Below, piece by piece: positions 9,301 to 16,875 of a stretch of DNA of 64,000 nucleotides; position 1 is the first letter of the stretch; each line of letters starts with the position of its first letter. The position numbers and the translations under genes were made by a program. The notes under the pieces were generated by a model. That model did no database searches and was not told the origin of the DNA. It worked only from the letters and a program-made list of their open reading frames with translations. The stretch comes from Saprospiraceae bacterium (GTDB taxonomy: Bacteria; Bacteroidota; Bacteroidia; Chitinophagales; Saprospiraceae): positions 5,144,501-5,208,500 of the forward strand of contig JAWKLJ010000001.1 in NCBI GenBank assembly GCA_041392805.1, read 5' to 3'.

Positions 9301-10317
9301 ACAGGTTACATCTGCGGCACTTTGGATATGTTTGATTCTGGCGCGGACCAGACCATTGACGACTGGAGAGTTAAACGGAAAACTCGTTGGAGTAATAATC
9401 TCTATGACTGGCGCCATAAGGGTGCTTTCTTTCGGTCTTATTTTCCAACGCAATGCAAAATTAGTATAGTGATAGATATCATTATTAGGATTAGCCCATT
9501 GCTGGCCATCCATGATGTCATTGCCGGAAAAGGTAAGACGATGACCAACGTGGACAGAAAAGGTAGGCGTTAATTCATAGCCCAATTCTATTCCCAAAGA
9601 AGGCATTATGCCAATGTTCCCACCTTCACTGTCAAATCCATCTGCCAAAGATTCAAAATTCCCATCTAAAATGGCCGATTTCAATTGCGACTGAATAGCG
9701 CTGGGGCTCAGTTTTTGATCTATGCCCGCATATTCCTGGTAATAAGCCTGACCATTGGCGCCGGCCTGATCGATTTTCGCTCGGTACCAATCGATCCCCA
9801 GTCCACCATAAATGGAGGCGATAACCCTGGTCTTTTCCCTTAGCTTATTCAGGGTAATGACCCCTTCTAAACCCAATTCAAGTACATCCGTTTTGTGGTT
9901 TTGGAAAACAAAGCCTGCTGGCTCTGACAAACCTGCTGGATAGTTGGTATAATCCAGGGCCTGTGTACCGTTCAATACACTATTGTCAGCAATATCAAAA
10001 GACCTTTGACCATCCAAACCCAATTGTTGGGCATAGAGCAGTCGCCCGCGCAGATCAAAGCTAATAGGTGCCCCTGGTTTGTAGTAATAATTTTTGGCAA
10101 GGGTCGCCCCCAGGCCAAAGCCTTCATACAAGGAACGGACATCACTCGATTGGAAAGATAAACCTGCGTTGAGTCCAAACGTATAATACCCCGCTTGTTG
10201 TTGAACACTGGCCTGACCGTAAAGCACGCCAGACATCAAAATTGCAAGGAATAAACTAAAAAGCCTTGAAAAGGTATGATCGTGTTGGGAAGGGTAGGGG
10301 ATTGGAGTGTCTATCAT
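6322..10317 (-). CDS. Large exported protein with barrel-like N-terminus and 11 tandem Ig-like repeats
   Basis: A 1331-residue exported protein. A signal peptide (hydrophobic FSRLFSLFLAILMSGVLYGQ, about residues 16-36) precedes a ~270-residue region rich in alternating aromatic and polar strands (GYYTFGLNAGLSF, GIELGYELTPTFSVHVGHRL), resembling a Bacteroidota outer-membrane beta-barrel. From about residue 305 to the end run 11 repeats of 80-90 residues. Each starts P.V.I..P and holds a ...I.V.LNG...F.F core, then L..G.NTI.I.A.N..G. They resemble Ig-like/glucodextranase-B type domains. No T9SS sorting domain is visible, which suggests the barrel itself anchors the repeats outside the cell. A role in adhesion or glycan contact is inference. 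It is flanked by hairpin repeats on both sides. Confidence 0.8.
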   Translation of the reverse strand: MIDTPIPYPSQHDHTFSRLFSLFLAILMSGVLYGQASVQQQAGYYTFGLNAGLSFQSSDVRSLYEGFGLGATLAKNYYYKPGAPISFDLRGRLLYAQQLGLDGQRSFDIADNSVLNGTQALDYTNYPAGLSEPAGFVFQNHKTDVLELGLEGVITLNKLREKTRVIASIYGGLGIDWYRAKIDQAGANGQAYYQEYAGIDQKLSPSAIQSQLKSAILDGNFESLADGFDSEGGNIGIMPSLGIELGYELTPTFSVHVGHRLTFSGNDIMDGQQWANPNNDIYHYTNFALRWKIRPKESTLMAPVIEIITPTSFPFNSPVVNGLVRARIKHIQSAADVTCTINGRNQSFTFNNTQFNKPFALQNGENEVIITATNSVGTAQKRLVIFYEEKTPPPPPTVRNPDVLLTQPRTASSSVKTPEYNVTASITEINKKEQIQFLLNGQRRNFNFNPANGQFQANIRLEKGENTIQIEATNAAGKDSETATITLESGTQPTVRITRPAYSPYNTENPGFQLEATINGVTQTANVTVSLNGNPLSNPTFNPSTGLLSTNLNLREGNNTVRISAQNEWGQGQDEAIIVYQAPRQTRRPEVNITSPSNGFRTQSANTTIQANVRYVDRAGDIEMQVNGRNFNGFSFSNGALSANVPLQFGTNRITISARNIDGQAEDQVSVERFEEVVLRKPPQVNIQSPSNNSVSDQATIRVQAYITEVDRVADIQMLVNGRTFNDFNFDRSRQQLTANVPLIDGNNNIQISARNVSGMNSDQVNVSYRRASPPEVRITQPTANSTVNNEQVNFQASVQHINQKGQIELTLNGQRVSNFNFNTFQREVTASLNLRAGNNTIQIRVANADGQDTDQVNVSFVQAEPPTVRIERPANNSSSTSAQIELSAITTKVSSKGEVQIWLNGQPITNFDLNLFRGQITAAINLREGNNNIRVRVQNGDGSNEDNVNVQYIRPNPPTVNFTNPANNSTSETERISIKASTQKITDRSQIQLTLNGTTISNFGFLSARQEISAQVILIPGNNTLVVKVENGDGKAQDEIRVTYLPQKPPQVSISQPQNGAALTANSTTLTASIQNVKQREEITVLLNGASLSDFKWDGSTAIANIGNLKQGDNTITVKVTNSNGSDEASVTVNYTPIVRSRAPGVKFVLPAEEEITFGENVYLAQASVSNVTSAEQIVITVNNSPIKDFNFTPRTGELSFQVPLSVPRNVVTIVATTIGGTATASSIINYVAKQPEGELPFVRIESVSQPTINPLNPGIARSTISATVKNVTAAQISLMVNTRVITDFTYNPTTGVFQCTFPLDRGENRIVLTATSPAGKDQGVRIVTF

Positions 10318-10959
10318 TTGTACTGGTTTTGTGTTAGTTAAGTGAGGAAGGAACCTAAAAGGAAATTATCAAATCATTTGCTCCTTCTCCTTTAGACGGT
10401 ATTTATTCGTTAATGTAGCAGCTTCTTTTGATATTTCAAAGAGGGATATATTGTTGTTTTAACAATGCGTAATACTTTGCTAGTGTTTTTGCCTTTAAAA
10501 ATTAAAGCAGAAATAAATGGCCGTAATATATTGATTTTTAAATCATAATAATATTACGGAATCATTTTATGTGCCAGAAAAGCCAATAGCAAGGTAAAGG
10601 AAAAGAATGTTAAAGGTTGGAGATATATGGAAAAGGTTTAACGGAAATTTAATGGATGGGAGGGGCTGGTAACATAAAAAGGACTCAAGATCGGGTTTTC
10701 TCCTCTGCGTCCTCTGCTCCTCTGTGTAGCTCCGTGTAACTCACCTCCTAGGGTTTTAAGCTACACAGCGGTTCGCGGAGGGGTTGTTTTCGCTTATTTC
10801 TTTGGTATAGGAATTGGCCACAAGGCTGAATAAAAAGTTAATCCTTACAAGAAACCCTCAATTTGGGACTATTCTTTTGCTTTCTACGTTCCCTTATAGC
10901 GAAATCCATCCATATTTCGTTAAGTCTGAGTATTTTTGGCGCTTAATCGGCAAAAAAGG
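10318..10959. other. Gene-free divergent intergenic region
   Basis: This AT-rich interval of about 640 bp separates the divergent 1331-residue gene and the lipoprotein gene, so it should hold promoters for both. Apart from one hairpin at 10702-10782 I find no convincing gene or RNA. I could not place a promoter with confidence. Confidence 0.5.
10702..10782. repeat. Imperfect palindrome
   Basis: The arms CCTCTGCG...CTGTGTAGCT and AGCTACACAG...CGCGGAGG pair with a central bulge. It is one of the many dispersed palindromes of this window. No copy with the same arms was found elsewhere in it. Confidence 0.5.
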
Positions 10960-12834
10960 ATGATGATGAAAGCAGAAAGGAACAAAGAGGGTAAAGAAAA
11001 ACAGGCGACAAGAGGTTTAAACCAGTCTAATCGAGCAGATGCACTAGTTTGGATAAGCACCCTTTTCAAGCGATGGAGCCTCTCGCTAACTGCCTTGTCG
11101 CCCTTGTCGCGCCTGCCCTATTGGATCTTTTATAGCGCCTGTTTGGTCCTTTTATACTTCCTTGCTTATTCCTGCGCCAACCCCTTGTCACCTATTGGAG
11201 GCCCTCGCGATCAAATTCCGCCATCGATTGTCGAGGAAGAATCTACCCCGAATTTTCAAACTAATTTTGAAAAGCAACGCATCGACCTCACCTTTGACGA
11301 ATGGGTACAGGTCAGCGATATCTTTCAGCAGGTGGTCGTTTCTCCGCCCTTGGTCAAGCCCTTGGATATCAGTTTGCGAAAAAGAACGGTGCGGGTAGCC
11401 TTCGATGAGGACGAGGAACTGAAGGACAATGTGACCTATACCATCAACTTTGGAGAGGCGATCAAAGATTTAACGGAAAAGAATCCTGCTGAAAACCTTC
11501 GTTTTGTCTTTTCCACCGGTGATTTTTTAGATTCTTTGATGATCAGCGGCTCTATTGTTGATGCATTGACAGGCAAACCCAAAGAAAATATCCGGGTCAT
11601 GCTGTATGAAAACCTGTCCGATACCGTGGTTAGAACAGAAAGACCCTTTTATTTTGCCAAAACAGACAAGGAAGGACACTTCGCCATTGAAAATGTGAAA
11701 GAAGGGACCTACCGAGGATTTGCCCTGGAGGATAGCGACCTCAATTACTTGTTTAATCAAGCAAATGAAGCCATCGGTTTTCCTGATTCCTTCCTCGTTT
11801 TGAAGCCCGATCAGGAAGTAGACCTGACGATCAATTTATTCATCGAAGACCAAACCTTTAAGGTGCAAGATGTTGATTCCACAACCTACGGTTTGCTAAA
11901 AGTCATCTTTAATCAGCCTTTAATTCCTGAAGTACTTGCTATGGCCTATGATACAATTGGCCAAAAAGTGTTGTACGATATTGAAAAAGACACCTTGCGC
12001 GTTTGGTATGACCAGATCGGGAAACAAAACTGGTCTTTGTATATTCAGCAAGATACCTTGCAATCGGATACTGTTCGTGTCAAACCTGGTGACGTCACCG
12101 CTTTTAAGAAGACAAATAAATTTGTACTTAAACCCGGTGGTACCAGTAAGAAATTTAAACCTACACTCCCGCTTTCTCTTAATTTCAATCACCCTATTGC
12201 ACAATTAGATACGGCCTTGGTTAAACTGTATGAAGATACCTTCCGAATCCAGGTTAAACCCGTTTTTACCTTCGATACCTTGGCCCAAAAACAATTGCAA
12301 GTCGCTTACAAATGGAAAGAAGGCAAACCTTATACTTTAGAGATTTTACCAGGTGGCCTGACCGACTTTTATGGACTGCTTAATCAAGATACTATTCTAA
12401 AAGACTATACACCAGATCTTTACAAAAACTATGGCAATTTGAACCTAACCCTACTGGATTTCGACTCCACCCAGCAGTATATCATTGAACTCCTGGGCAG
12501 AGGCGATGTTTTGGAACACCGCTGGATCGTGAAAGGGAGTGGAAGTTATCAAAAAGTGCTCCAAACCCTGGTTCCAGCCAAATACAGTATTAGGATCATC
12601 ACCGACTATGACGCGAATGGCCGCTGGAATACGGGTAATTATGATTTGCAAAGACAGCCCGAACCCATCTATATGCGCCCTATAGACGATATCCGAGCAA
12701 ATTGGGATGTGGAAGCTACCGTACGCCTTGGCGAAAAATTGCCTGAACCCGAAACGACCACCACCAATCCTGGCGCTACGCCCAATCGGTCAGGCGGAAA
12801 TACCGGAAGGGGAGGGAGGAATAGAGGGAATTAG
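10960..12834 (+). CDS. Ig-like domain lipoprotein, conserved in Bacteroidota
   Basis: An exported lipoprotein of about 624 residues. After a long basic N-terminus and a hydrophobic stretch comes the lipobox-like LAYSC, then ANPLSPIGGPRDQIPP, a signature shared by a conserved Bacteroidota family. Next is a SbsA-type Ig-like domain (about residues 90-190, ...IDLTFDEWV...NVTYTINFG.A.KDLTE) and a carboxypeptidase-regulatory-like domain (SGSIVDALTGKP...TDKEGHFAIENVKEGTY). The Gly/Asn/Arg-rich tail ends RGGRNRGN. I take the first of three consecutive ATGs at 10960; a TTG at 10936 would add 8 residues. The ~40 residues before the membrane segment are unusually long for a lipoprotein signal. It precedes a tonB-like gene on the same strand. 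Function is unknown. Confidence 0.8.
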   Translation: MMMKAERNKEGKEKQATRGLNQSNRADALVWISTLFKRWSLSLTALSPLSRLPYWIFYSACLVLLYFLAYSCANPLSPIGGPRDQIPPSIVEEESTPNFQTNFEKQRIDLTFDEWVQVSDIFQQVVVSPPLVKPLDISLRKRTVRVAFDEDEELKDNVTYTINFGEAIKDLTEKNPAENLRFVFSTGDFLDSLMISGSIVDALTGKPKENIRVMLYENLSDTVVRTERPFYFAKTDKEGHFAIENVKEGTYRGFALEDSDLNYLFNQANEAIGFPDSFLVLKPDQEVDLTINLFIEDQTFKVQDVDSTTYGLLKVIFNQPLIPEVLAMAYDTIGQKVLYDIEKDTLRVWYDQIGKQNWSLYIQQDTLQSDTVRVKPGDVTAFKKTNKFVLKPGGTSKKFKPTLPLSLNFNHPIAQLDTALVKLYEDTFRIQVKPVFTFDTLAQKQLQVAYKWKEGKPYTLEILPGGLTDFYGLLNQDTILKDYTPDLYKNYGNLNLTLLDFDSTQQYIIELLGRGDVLEHRWIVKGSGSYQKVLQTLVPAKYSIRIITDYDANGRWNTGNYDLQRQPEPIYMRPIDDIRANWDVEATVRLGEKLPEPETTTTNPGATPNRSGGNTGRGGRNRGN

Positions 12835-12958
12835 CCAGAAAAAAAGAACGCAGCACACCAAAAATCAGCGCAGCCACATCATTATTAATGAACTTCAAAG
12901 AATAACGTCGACGGATTACCTCGCATTGCGCTTTTAGTTATCAACAAAAAATATCGTT

Positions 12959-13867
12959 ATGAATTTACCTGCTATCACCATTGATGGCACCCAATTGCTA
13001 TTGGCGTGCCTCGGAATACTTATTGGAATGATTATGCTTATTTTTGGTTGGCGTCGCTGGTTGCATCAGAAAAGCCAGCAGCTTTTGGCAACAGCACCTG
13101 TCCAAAACAAGCTGCTTAACCGGACCAAATACGCCATCATGGATATTTTCCGATGGCGAGATACTTTCCTCCGTTTTGGCTTGTCCATTGCACTGGGGAT
13201 GACGATCCTGGCTTTTAGCTGGACCACCTACGAACGACCTCAATATGGCCAAATAAGCATTGAAGATGCCGTAGACTTGGATGTGGCACCTCCTATTACC
13301 ACAACCCCGCCTCCGCCTCCGCCTCCTCCGCCGCCACCAATTATCGAACCCGTGGTGGACGAAGAATTGATAGAAGAAGAGCAACCCGAATTTGAAGACA
13401 GAAGCATCGACGTCAATACCAAAGTCGTAGCACCGCCCGTTGCTGAGCAACCCAAATTCACGCCGCCCCCCCCACCCGCCGAAGTTGAGCCCGACATCCC
13501 GGATTTTTTCGTGGTAGTAGAAGAAATGCCTAGTTTCCCCGGTTGTGAAGACATCTTTGATAAAAATGAACGAAAACAATGTTCCGATAAAAATTTGCTG
13601 ATGTTCTTGTCACAAAACATCAAATATCCTGCTATGGCTCGTGAAAATAACATTGAAGGCCAAGCGGTCATTCGTTTTATCGTTGAAACCGATGGTACGA
13701 TTACCAATGCAGAAATCGTCAGAGACCTCGCAGGTGGTTGTGGCAAAGAGGCCCTAAGAGTTGTGAATTTGATGAATGATAAAAATAAAATATGGAGCCC
13801 CGGCAAACAATTGGGACGGCCAGTTCGGGTACAATTTAATTTACCTATCAAATTTCAGTTGCAGTAG
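12959..13867 (+). CDS. TonB-family energy transducer
   Basis: A 302-residue inner-membrane protein that would pass proton-motive force to outer-membrane TonB-dependent transporters. Two hydrophobic segments are present: residues ~10-30, and ~70-90 (GLSIALGMTILAFSW), the latter in the usual TonB anchor position. They are followed by a proline-rich periplasm-spanning stretch with an 11-proline run, an acidic segment, and the C-terminal TonB domain (about 190-302) with VVVEEMPSFPGCEDIF, IKYPAMAREN, EGQAVIRFIVETDG and the final ...FNLPIKFQLQ strand. The extra N-terminal helix is less common in TonB but frequent in Bacteroidota versions. The same TonB domain type occurs twice in the M56 peptidase at 16876-19689. 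No ExbB/ExbD is nearby. Confidence 0.9.
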   Translation: MNLPAITIDGTQLLLACLGILIGMIMLIFGWRRWLHQKSQQLLATAPVQNKLLNRTKYAIMDIFRWRDTFLRFGLSIALGMTILAFSWTTYERPQYGQISIEDAVDLDVAPPITTTPPPPPPPPPPPIIEPVVDEELIEEEQPEFEDRSIDVNTKVVAPPVAEQPKFTPPPPPAEVEPDIPDFFVVVEEMPSFPGCEDIFDKNERKQCSDKNLLMFLSQNIKYPAMARENNIEGQAVIRFIVETDGTITNAEIVRDLAGGCGKEALRVVNLMNDKNKIWSPGKQLGRPVRVQFNLPIKFQLQ

Positions 13868-13962
13868 GTAGGATCAGCAGATTTCATGTTGGATAAATTT
13901 TTAGAATGTTGAAAAAATGAAGCTTAAAGGAATGTTTTCATTTGGCTTTTTGCTGCTAATCA

Positions 13963-14577
13963 TCAACTACTTGTAAGGACCATATTCGCTGCTGTTTTTT
14001 TATTGCCAAATAATTCGATAGCAATAAGCCCATGAGACACCAACAACAGCAGGTTGTCTGCGTGTGCGAGCAAGTCAATGCGGGGAATACGGCTCAATGG
14101 GAAGCAAACAGCTCCGATGCACAGAAGGATGCCAGCCAGTGTACTTACCTTCTTTTTCCTGAGCAACTGGATGCCCAATGTCAGCAGGCTCAGCGGGAAC
14201 AAAGTGCCGGGAATGAACAGGTAAACGGCTGTTGGAAGACCTATCTTTTCAACAAATTGATTATTCGCCTCTAGGGTTTCAAGGCCCATCGCCTCGGCGT
14301 AGATGCCGTCCACGCCAAAGTTGTTGCCCCCAATACAGGCATACACCGCCACGGCAAAACCGATGACGGCATAGCGGGGCAGATCGGTCTTCAACGGGTG
14401 AAACATGCCCTGAAAGGCTAAGATCCAGCAGGTGAAAGCTACTACTTGGATGGTCCCGGCTGTAGCGCTTACCATGCCGTCATGCCAGAAAAACTGGGCA
14501 ATGGCGATGAGTAACGGGGCGAGGAGGAGGCACGAGGCCCAGAGGTTTTGTTGCAGTTTTGAAATTTGAATTTCCAT
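13963..14577 (-). CDS. Small polytopic membrane protein of unknown function
   Basis: A 204-residue protein with about six hydrophobic helices (for example LLAPLLIAIAQFFW, AGTIQVVAFTCWILAF, YAVIGFAVAVYACIGG, LFPLSLLTLGIQLL) and short loops, so an integral inner-membrane protein. I do not recognise a characterised family; it resembles uncharacterised membrane proteins annotated in Bacteroidota. The loop GGNNFGVDGIYAEAMGLE is the most polar part and could hold functional residues. The ATG at 14577 is clear. It is convergent with the tonB-like gene, and behind its start lies a fragment of a secreted protein. Confidence 0.75.
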   Translation of the reverse strand: MEIQISKLQQNLWASCLLLAPLLIAIAQFFWHDGMVSATAGTIQVVAFTCWILAFQGMFHPLKTDLPRYAVIGFAVAVYACIGGNNFGVDGIYAEAMGLETLEANNQFVEKIGLPTAVYLFIPGTLFPLSLLTLGIQLLRKKKVSTLAGILLCIGAVCFPLSRIPRIDLLAHADNLLLLVSHGLIAIELFGNKKTAANMVLTSS

Positions 14578-14632
14578 GATTGTAAAATTTTTATTGTTAT
14601 TCGATTTGATTAGAAGTGGCCTGCCAACCCGT

Positions 14633-14842
14633 TTAGTTGAAAATCACGCTCGATACAAAGTATCCGCCGGCTGTCTTGATGCTCAGTGTGTAAGCCCCGT
14701 GCCCGATGTTATCATCTGAAAAATCATGCGCAAATTGGTTTTGGCCTGCCGGTACAAAGATGGGGGCTGACTGGACGAGTCGGTTTTCAATTACGTTGCA
14801 AGGGTTTGTAAAAATGTTGCAAGATCCTGCGTTGGATACCCA
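14633..14842 (-). pseudogene. C-terminal fragment resembling a T9SS sorting domain
   Basis: An open stretch without a start codon, bounded upstream by an in-frame stop, encodes about 69 residues ending GAYTLSIKTAGGYFVSSVIFN. The strand pattern and the G.Y.L.I.T..G.....V.F ending resemble the C-terminal sorting domain of type IX secreted proteins. The cargo protein is gone. The call is tentative because the domain family is loose. Confidence 0.35.
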
Positions 14843-14902
14843 TTAATAATAATTTTCTCCTGCCTGAATTTCGGTAGCGTAGCTGCATGCCATAAATTGA
14901 GG

Positions 14903-15008
14903 TTCTCTGACAATTTTTGTGTTCTAGTCAGCTGAAAGCCTTGATCATCGCTCTTTATCAATCGCTTATGATCTTCGTTTTAAGCTGACCACAAAAATTG
15001 TCAGAGAA
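14903..15008. repeat. Long palindrome with perfect 19-bp arms
   Basis: TTCTCTGACAATTTTTGTG (14903-14921) is perfectly repeated inverted at 14990-15008. An inner AGCTGA/TCAGCT pair is also present, along with a central region rich in GATCATCGCT-like segments. The outer arm resembles those at 43460-43566 (TTCTTTGACAAATC) and 26882-26927 (TTCTCTGGC). With the following terminator it fills most of the gene-free interval 14843-15261. Confidence 0.65.
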
Positions 15009-15068
15009 GGTAAATTGATAAGAAAAAGTCGTACTACCTAAGGCTATCCCAGCCAATGAACGTTATAC

Positions 15069-15102
15069 AAAAAGCCAGCGAATCCGCATTCGCTGGCTTT
15101 TT
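15069..15102. terminator. Strong bidirectional intrinsic terminator
   Basis: A 15-bp perfect stem (AAAAAGCCAGCGAAT pairing with ATTCGCTGGCTTTTT) around a CCGC loop gives a GC-rich hairpin with a T run on either strand. No intact gene ends directly before it on the plus strand, so it may have outlived a lost gene. It would insulate the TPR operon from upstream reading. Confidence 0.85.
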
Positions 15103-15171
15103 ATGCTACTCAAAAAAAAAACCTTTCCAACCCACCAAGAAGCCACCAGGCTGCATCTAAACTAAAGAAAT

Positions 15172-15203
15172 CGCTTTATAACTAAAAAATAAGTTATAAA
15201 GCG
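15172..15203. promoter_or_regulatory. Candidate BlaI-type operator of the TPR-blaI-M56 operon
   Basis: CGCTTTATAACT and AGTTATAAAGCG form a perfect 12-bp inverted repeat separated by 8 bp, ending about 58 bp upstream of the TPR gene. BlaI/MecI repressors bind dyad sites at their own promoters, and this is the only strong dyad before an operon that encodes one. The assignment is inference. Confidence 0.5.
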
Positions 15204-15261
15204 CAATAAATAGTTGCAAACTAAAAAAATCCTGTGTATGTTTGTGTCAGTTCTTCAGCTT

Positions 15262-16491
15262 ATGGATAAAAAAGTAATAAAATTCATTTATAGGAAAAGG
15301 ATATTCCGCAGCCATTTGAGGGCTGGGGTCGTGACATTTTTTCTCCTGTTTGGTTTTGCTAATTCAACCTTAAAAGCCCAAATAAAGGATAATGTCGACA
15401 ATCGTCTTTTTTACCAGGAGGCATTAGAATGGATGAATGCTTTTCAGTTTGATAAAGCCATGCAATTGCTCAGCGAATGTCATATCCATGACCAGGAAAA
15501 CATCGATTATCTTTTGAAAATTGCCTATTGTAATACGCAAATGGGGCGATACCCCGATGCCAAATTGTTCTATCAGAAAGCTTTAAAGCTGGATTCTATT
15601 AATACCAACGCCTTGAGTTCACTAGGGTCCATTTATGAGCGAGAGAATAATTACCAGGCAGCAGAGAAGCAATACTTGCGCTTGATAACGATCGATTCTA
15701 CGAATAGTTATTACTTTAAAAGAAATGGCTATACGGCACTGCACCTTAATAAAACCATTCAAGGGATCACCTATTTCCTGAAGGCCCATGAATTGAATGA
15801 GGGGGATGTAGAGGTTATCGACCAGTTGAGTGATATTTACCTGGCCTTGGATCAGTTGGAATACGCCGAGCGGATCCTGCGAAAAGGCCTGAGTATAGAC
15901 CCCAATAATATCAAATTATTATACAACCAGGCTCGCTTATTTCAAAAGCAAAAAGATTACCCGACTGTTGCTTTTGCAATTGAAAAAGCGATGTCCCTGG
16001 GAGATACGAGCGATTATTATCAAATGATGTTAGGGGTGGCCTATCTGAGAATAGATAGTCTCGAAAAATCGGTCTTTCACCTGAATCGAATTGTGGCCAG
16101 AGGAAAAGATTCGGACCGAACGCATCATTATCTTGGCTTAGCCTATAAAGCCATGGGAGAGATGGAGAAAAGCATTGAGCACCTTGAAATAGCGATTGAA
16201 AAAGGAATTTCAGAGCAAATGGGGACTTACCAAAGTGACCTGGCTTCCATTTTAATGTTGGAAAATAGGTATAAGGAGGCTATAGAACATTATAAAGCAG
16301 CCTATCAATACGAGGCCAATGCAGAATACTTGTTCCATCTGGCGAACTCCTGTGATTTATATTATAAGGATAAACAGCCCGCTTTGAAATATTATGATCA
16401 ATACCTGTCGCGCAATGATCCAAAGTTTAGAGAATATGCGACGCAGCGCATCAAACAACTCAAAGAAATTATTCATCTGAGCAAACGGTAA
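15262..16491 (+). CDS. TPR-repeat protein, first gene of a blaI/M56 operon
   Basis: A protein of about 409 residues with an N-terminal hydrophobic segment (GVVTFFLLFGFANSTLKAQ), probably a signal peptide or anchor after a basic MDKKVIKFIYRKRIFR start. About nine tetratricopeptide repeats follow, with units such as NTNALSSLGSIYERENNYQAAEKQY and HHYLGLAYKAMGEMEKSIEHLEIAIEKG. TPR arrays mediate protein contacts; export places it in the periplasm. I use the ATG at 15262; an ATG at 15238 would add 8 residues. It ends 3 bp before the repressor gene, so the three genes form one operon. Its link to the repressor/peptidase pair suggests a sensing or reporting role, but this is inference. Confidence 0.85.
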   Translation: MDKKVIKFIYRKRIFRSHLRAGVVTFFLLFGFANSTLKAQIKDNVDNRLFYQEALEWMNAFQFDKAMQLLSECHIHDQENIDYLLKIAYCNTQMGRYPDAKLFYQKALKLDSINTNALSSLGSIYERENNYQAAEKQYLRLITIDSTNSYYFKRNGYTALHLNKTIQGITYFLKAHELNEGDVEVIDQLSDIYLALDQLEYAERILRKGLSIDPNNIKLLYNQARLFQKQKDYPTVAFAIEKAMSLGDTSDYYQMMLGVAYLRIDSLEKSVFHLNRIVARGKDSDRTHHYLGLAYKAMGEMEKSIEHLEIAIEKGISEQMGTYQSDLASILMLENRYKEAIEHYKAAYQYEANAEYLFHLANSCDLYYKDKQPALKYYDQYLSRNDPKFREYATQRIKQLKEIIHLSKR

Positions 16492-16494
16492 GCA

Positions 16495-16863
16495 ATGAAC
16501 AAATTGACCAAAGCAGAAGAAGAAATCATGCAAATTATCTGGAAGTTGGGGCGGTGTACCGTCAGTGACATCCGAAAGTATATGGTAAAGGAGCTAAAGC
16601 AACCTGAACCACCGCATAGCACGGTTTCTACTATTGTCAGAATTCTGGAAGATAAGGGCGTACTTGACCATAAGGCCTATGGTCGAACCCATGAATATTT
16701 TTCTACCATTAGCAAACAAGACTATAGCCGACTGACGCTCCAAAAACTCGTCTCTGACTATTTTGATGGCTCCATGAAACGGCTTGTCTCCTTTATGGTA
16801 GAAGAACAAGATTTGAGTATCAATGAGTTATCTGATTTATTGGATAAATTAGAAGAGGAATAG
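16495..16863 (+). CDS. BlaI/MecI/CopY-type transcriptional repressor
   Basis: A 122-residue winged-helix repressor. The LTKAEEEIMQIIWKLGRCTVSDI start, the recognition region ...HSTVSTIVRILEDKGVL and the wing AYGRTHEYFSTI are characteristic of the BlaI family, and length is normal. In the known systems the repressor dimerises on a dyad operator and is cleaved or released when the partner M56 membrane peptidase is activated. The M56 gene begins 12 bp downstream. The conserved ... (N-F) cleavage site of staphylococcal BlaI/MecI is not evident, so the inactivation step may differ. Autoregulation through the dyad at 15172-15203 is likely but not shown. Confidence 0.93.
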   Translation: MNKLTKAEEEIMQIIWKLGRCTVSDIRKYMVKELKQPEPPHSTVSTIVRILEDKGVLDHKAYGRTHEYFSTISKQDYSRLTLQKLVSDYFDGSMKRLVSFMVEEQDLSINELSDLLDKLEEE

Positions 16864-16875
16864 AATCCTAATACC

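Noticed and set aside
12998..13851. Two ~200-codon minus-strand frames with Arg or Gly runs
   Set aside because: Antisense to the proline-rich tonB-like gene; the runs are the reverse of its proline codons.
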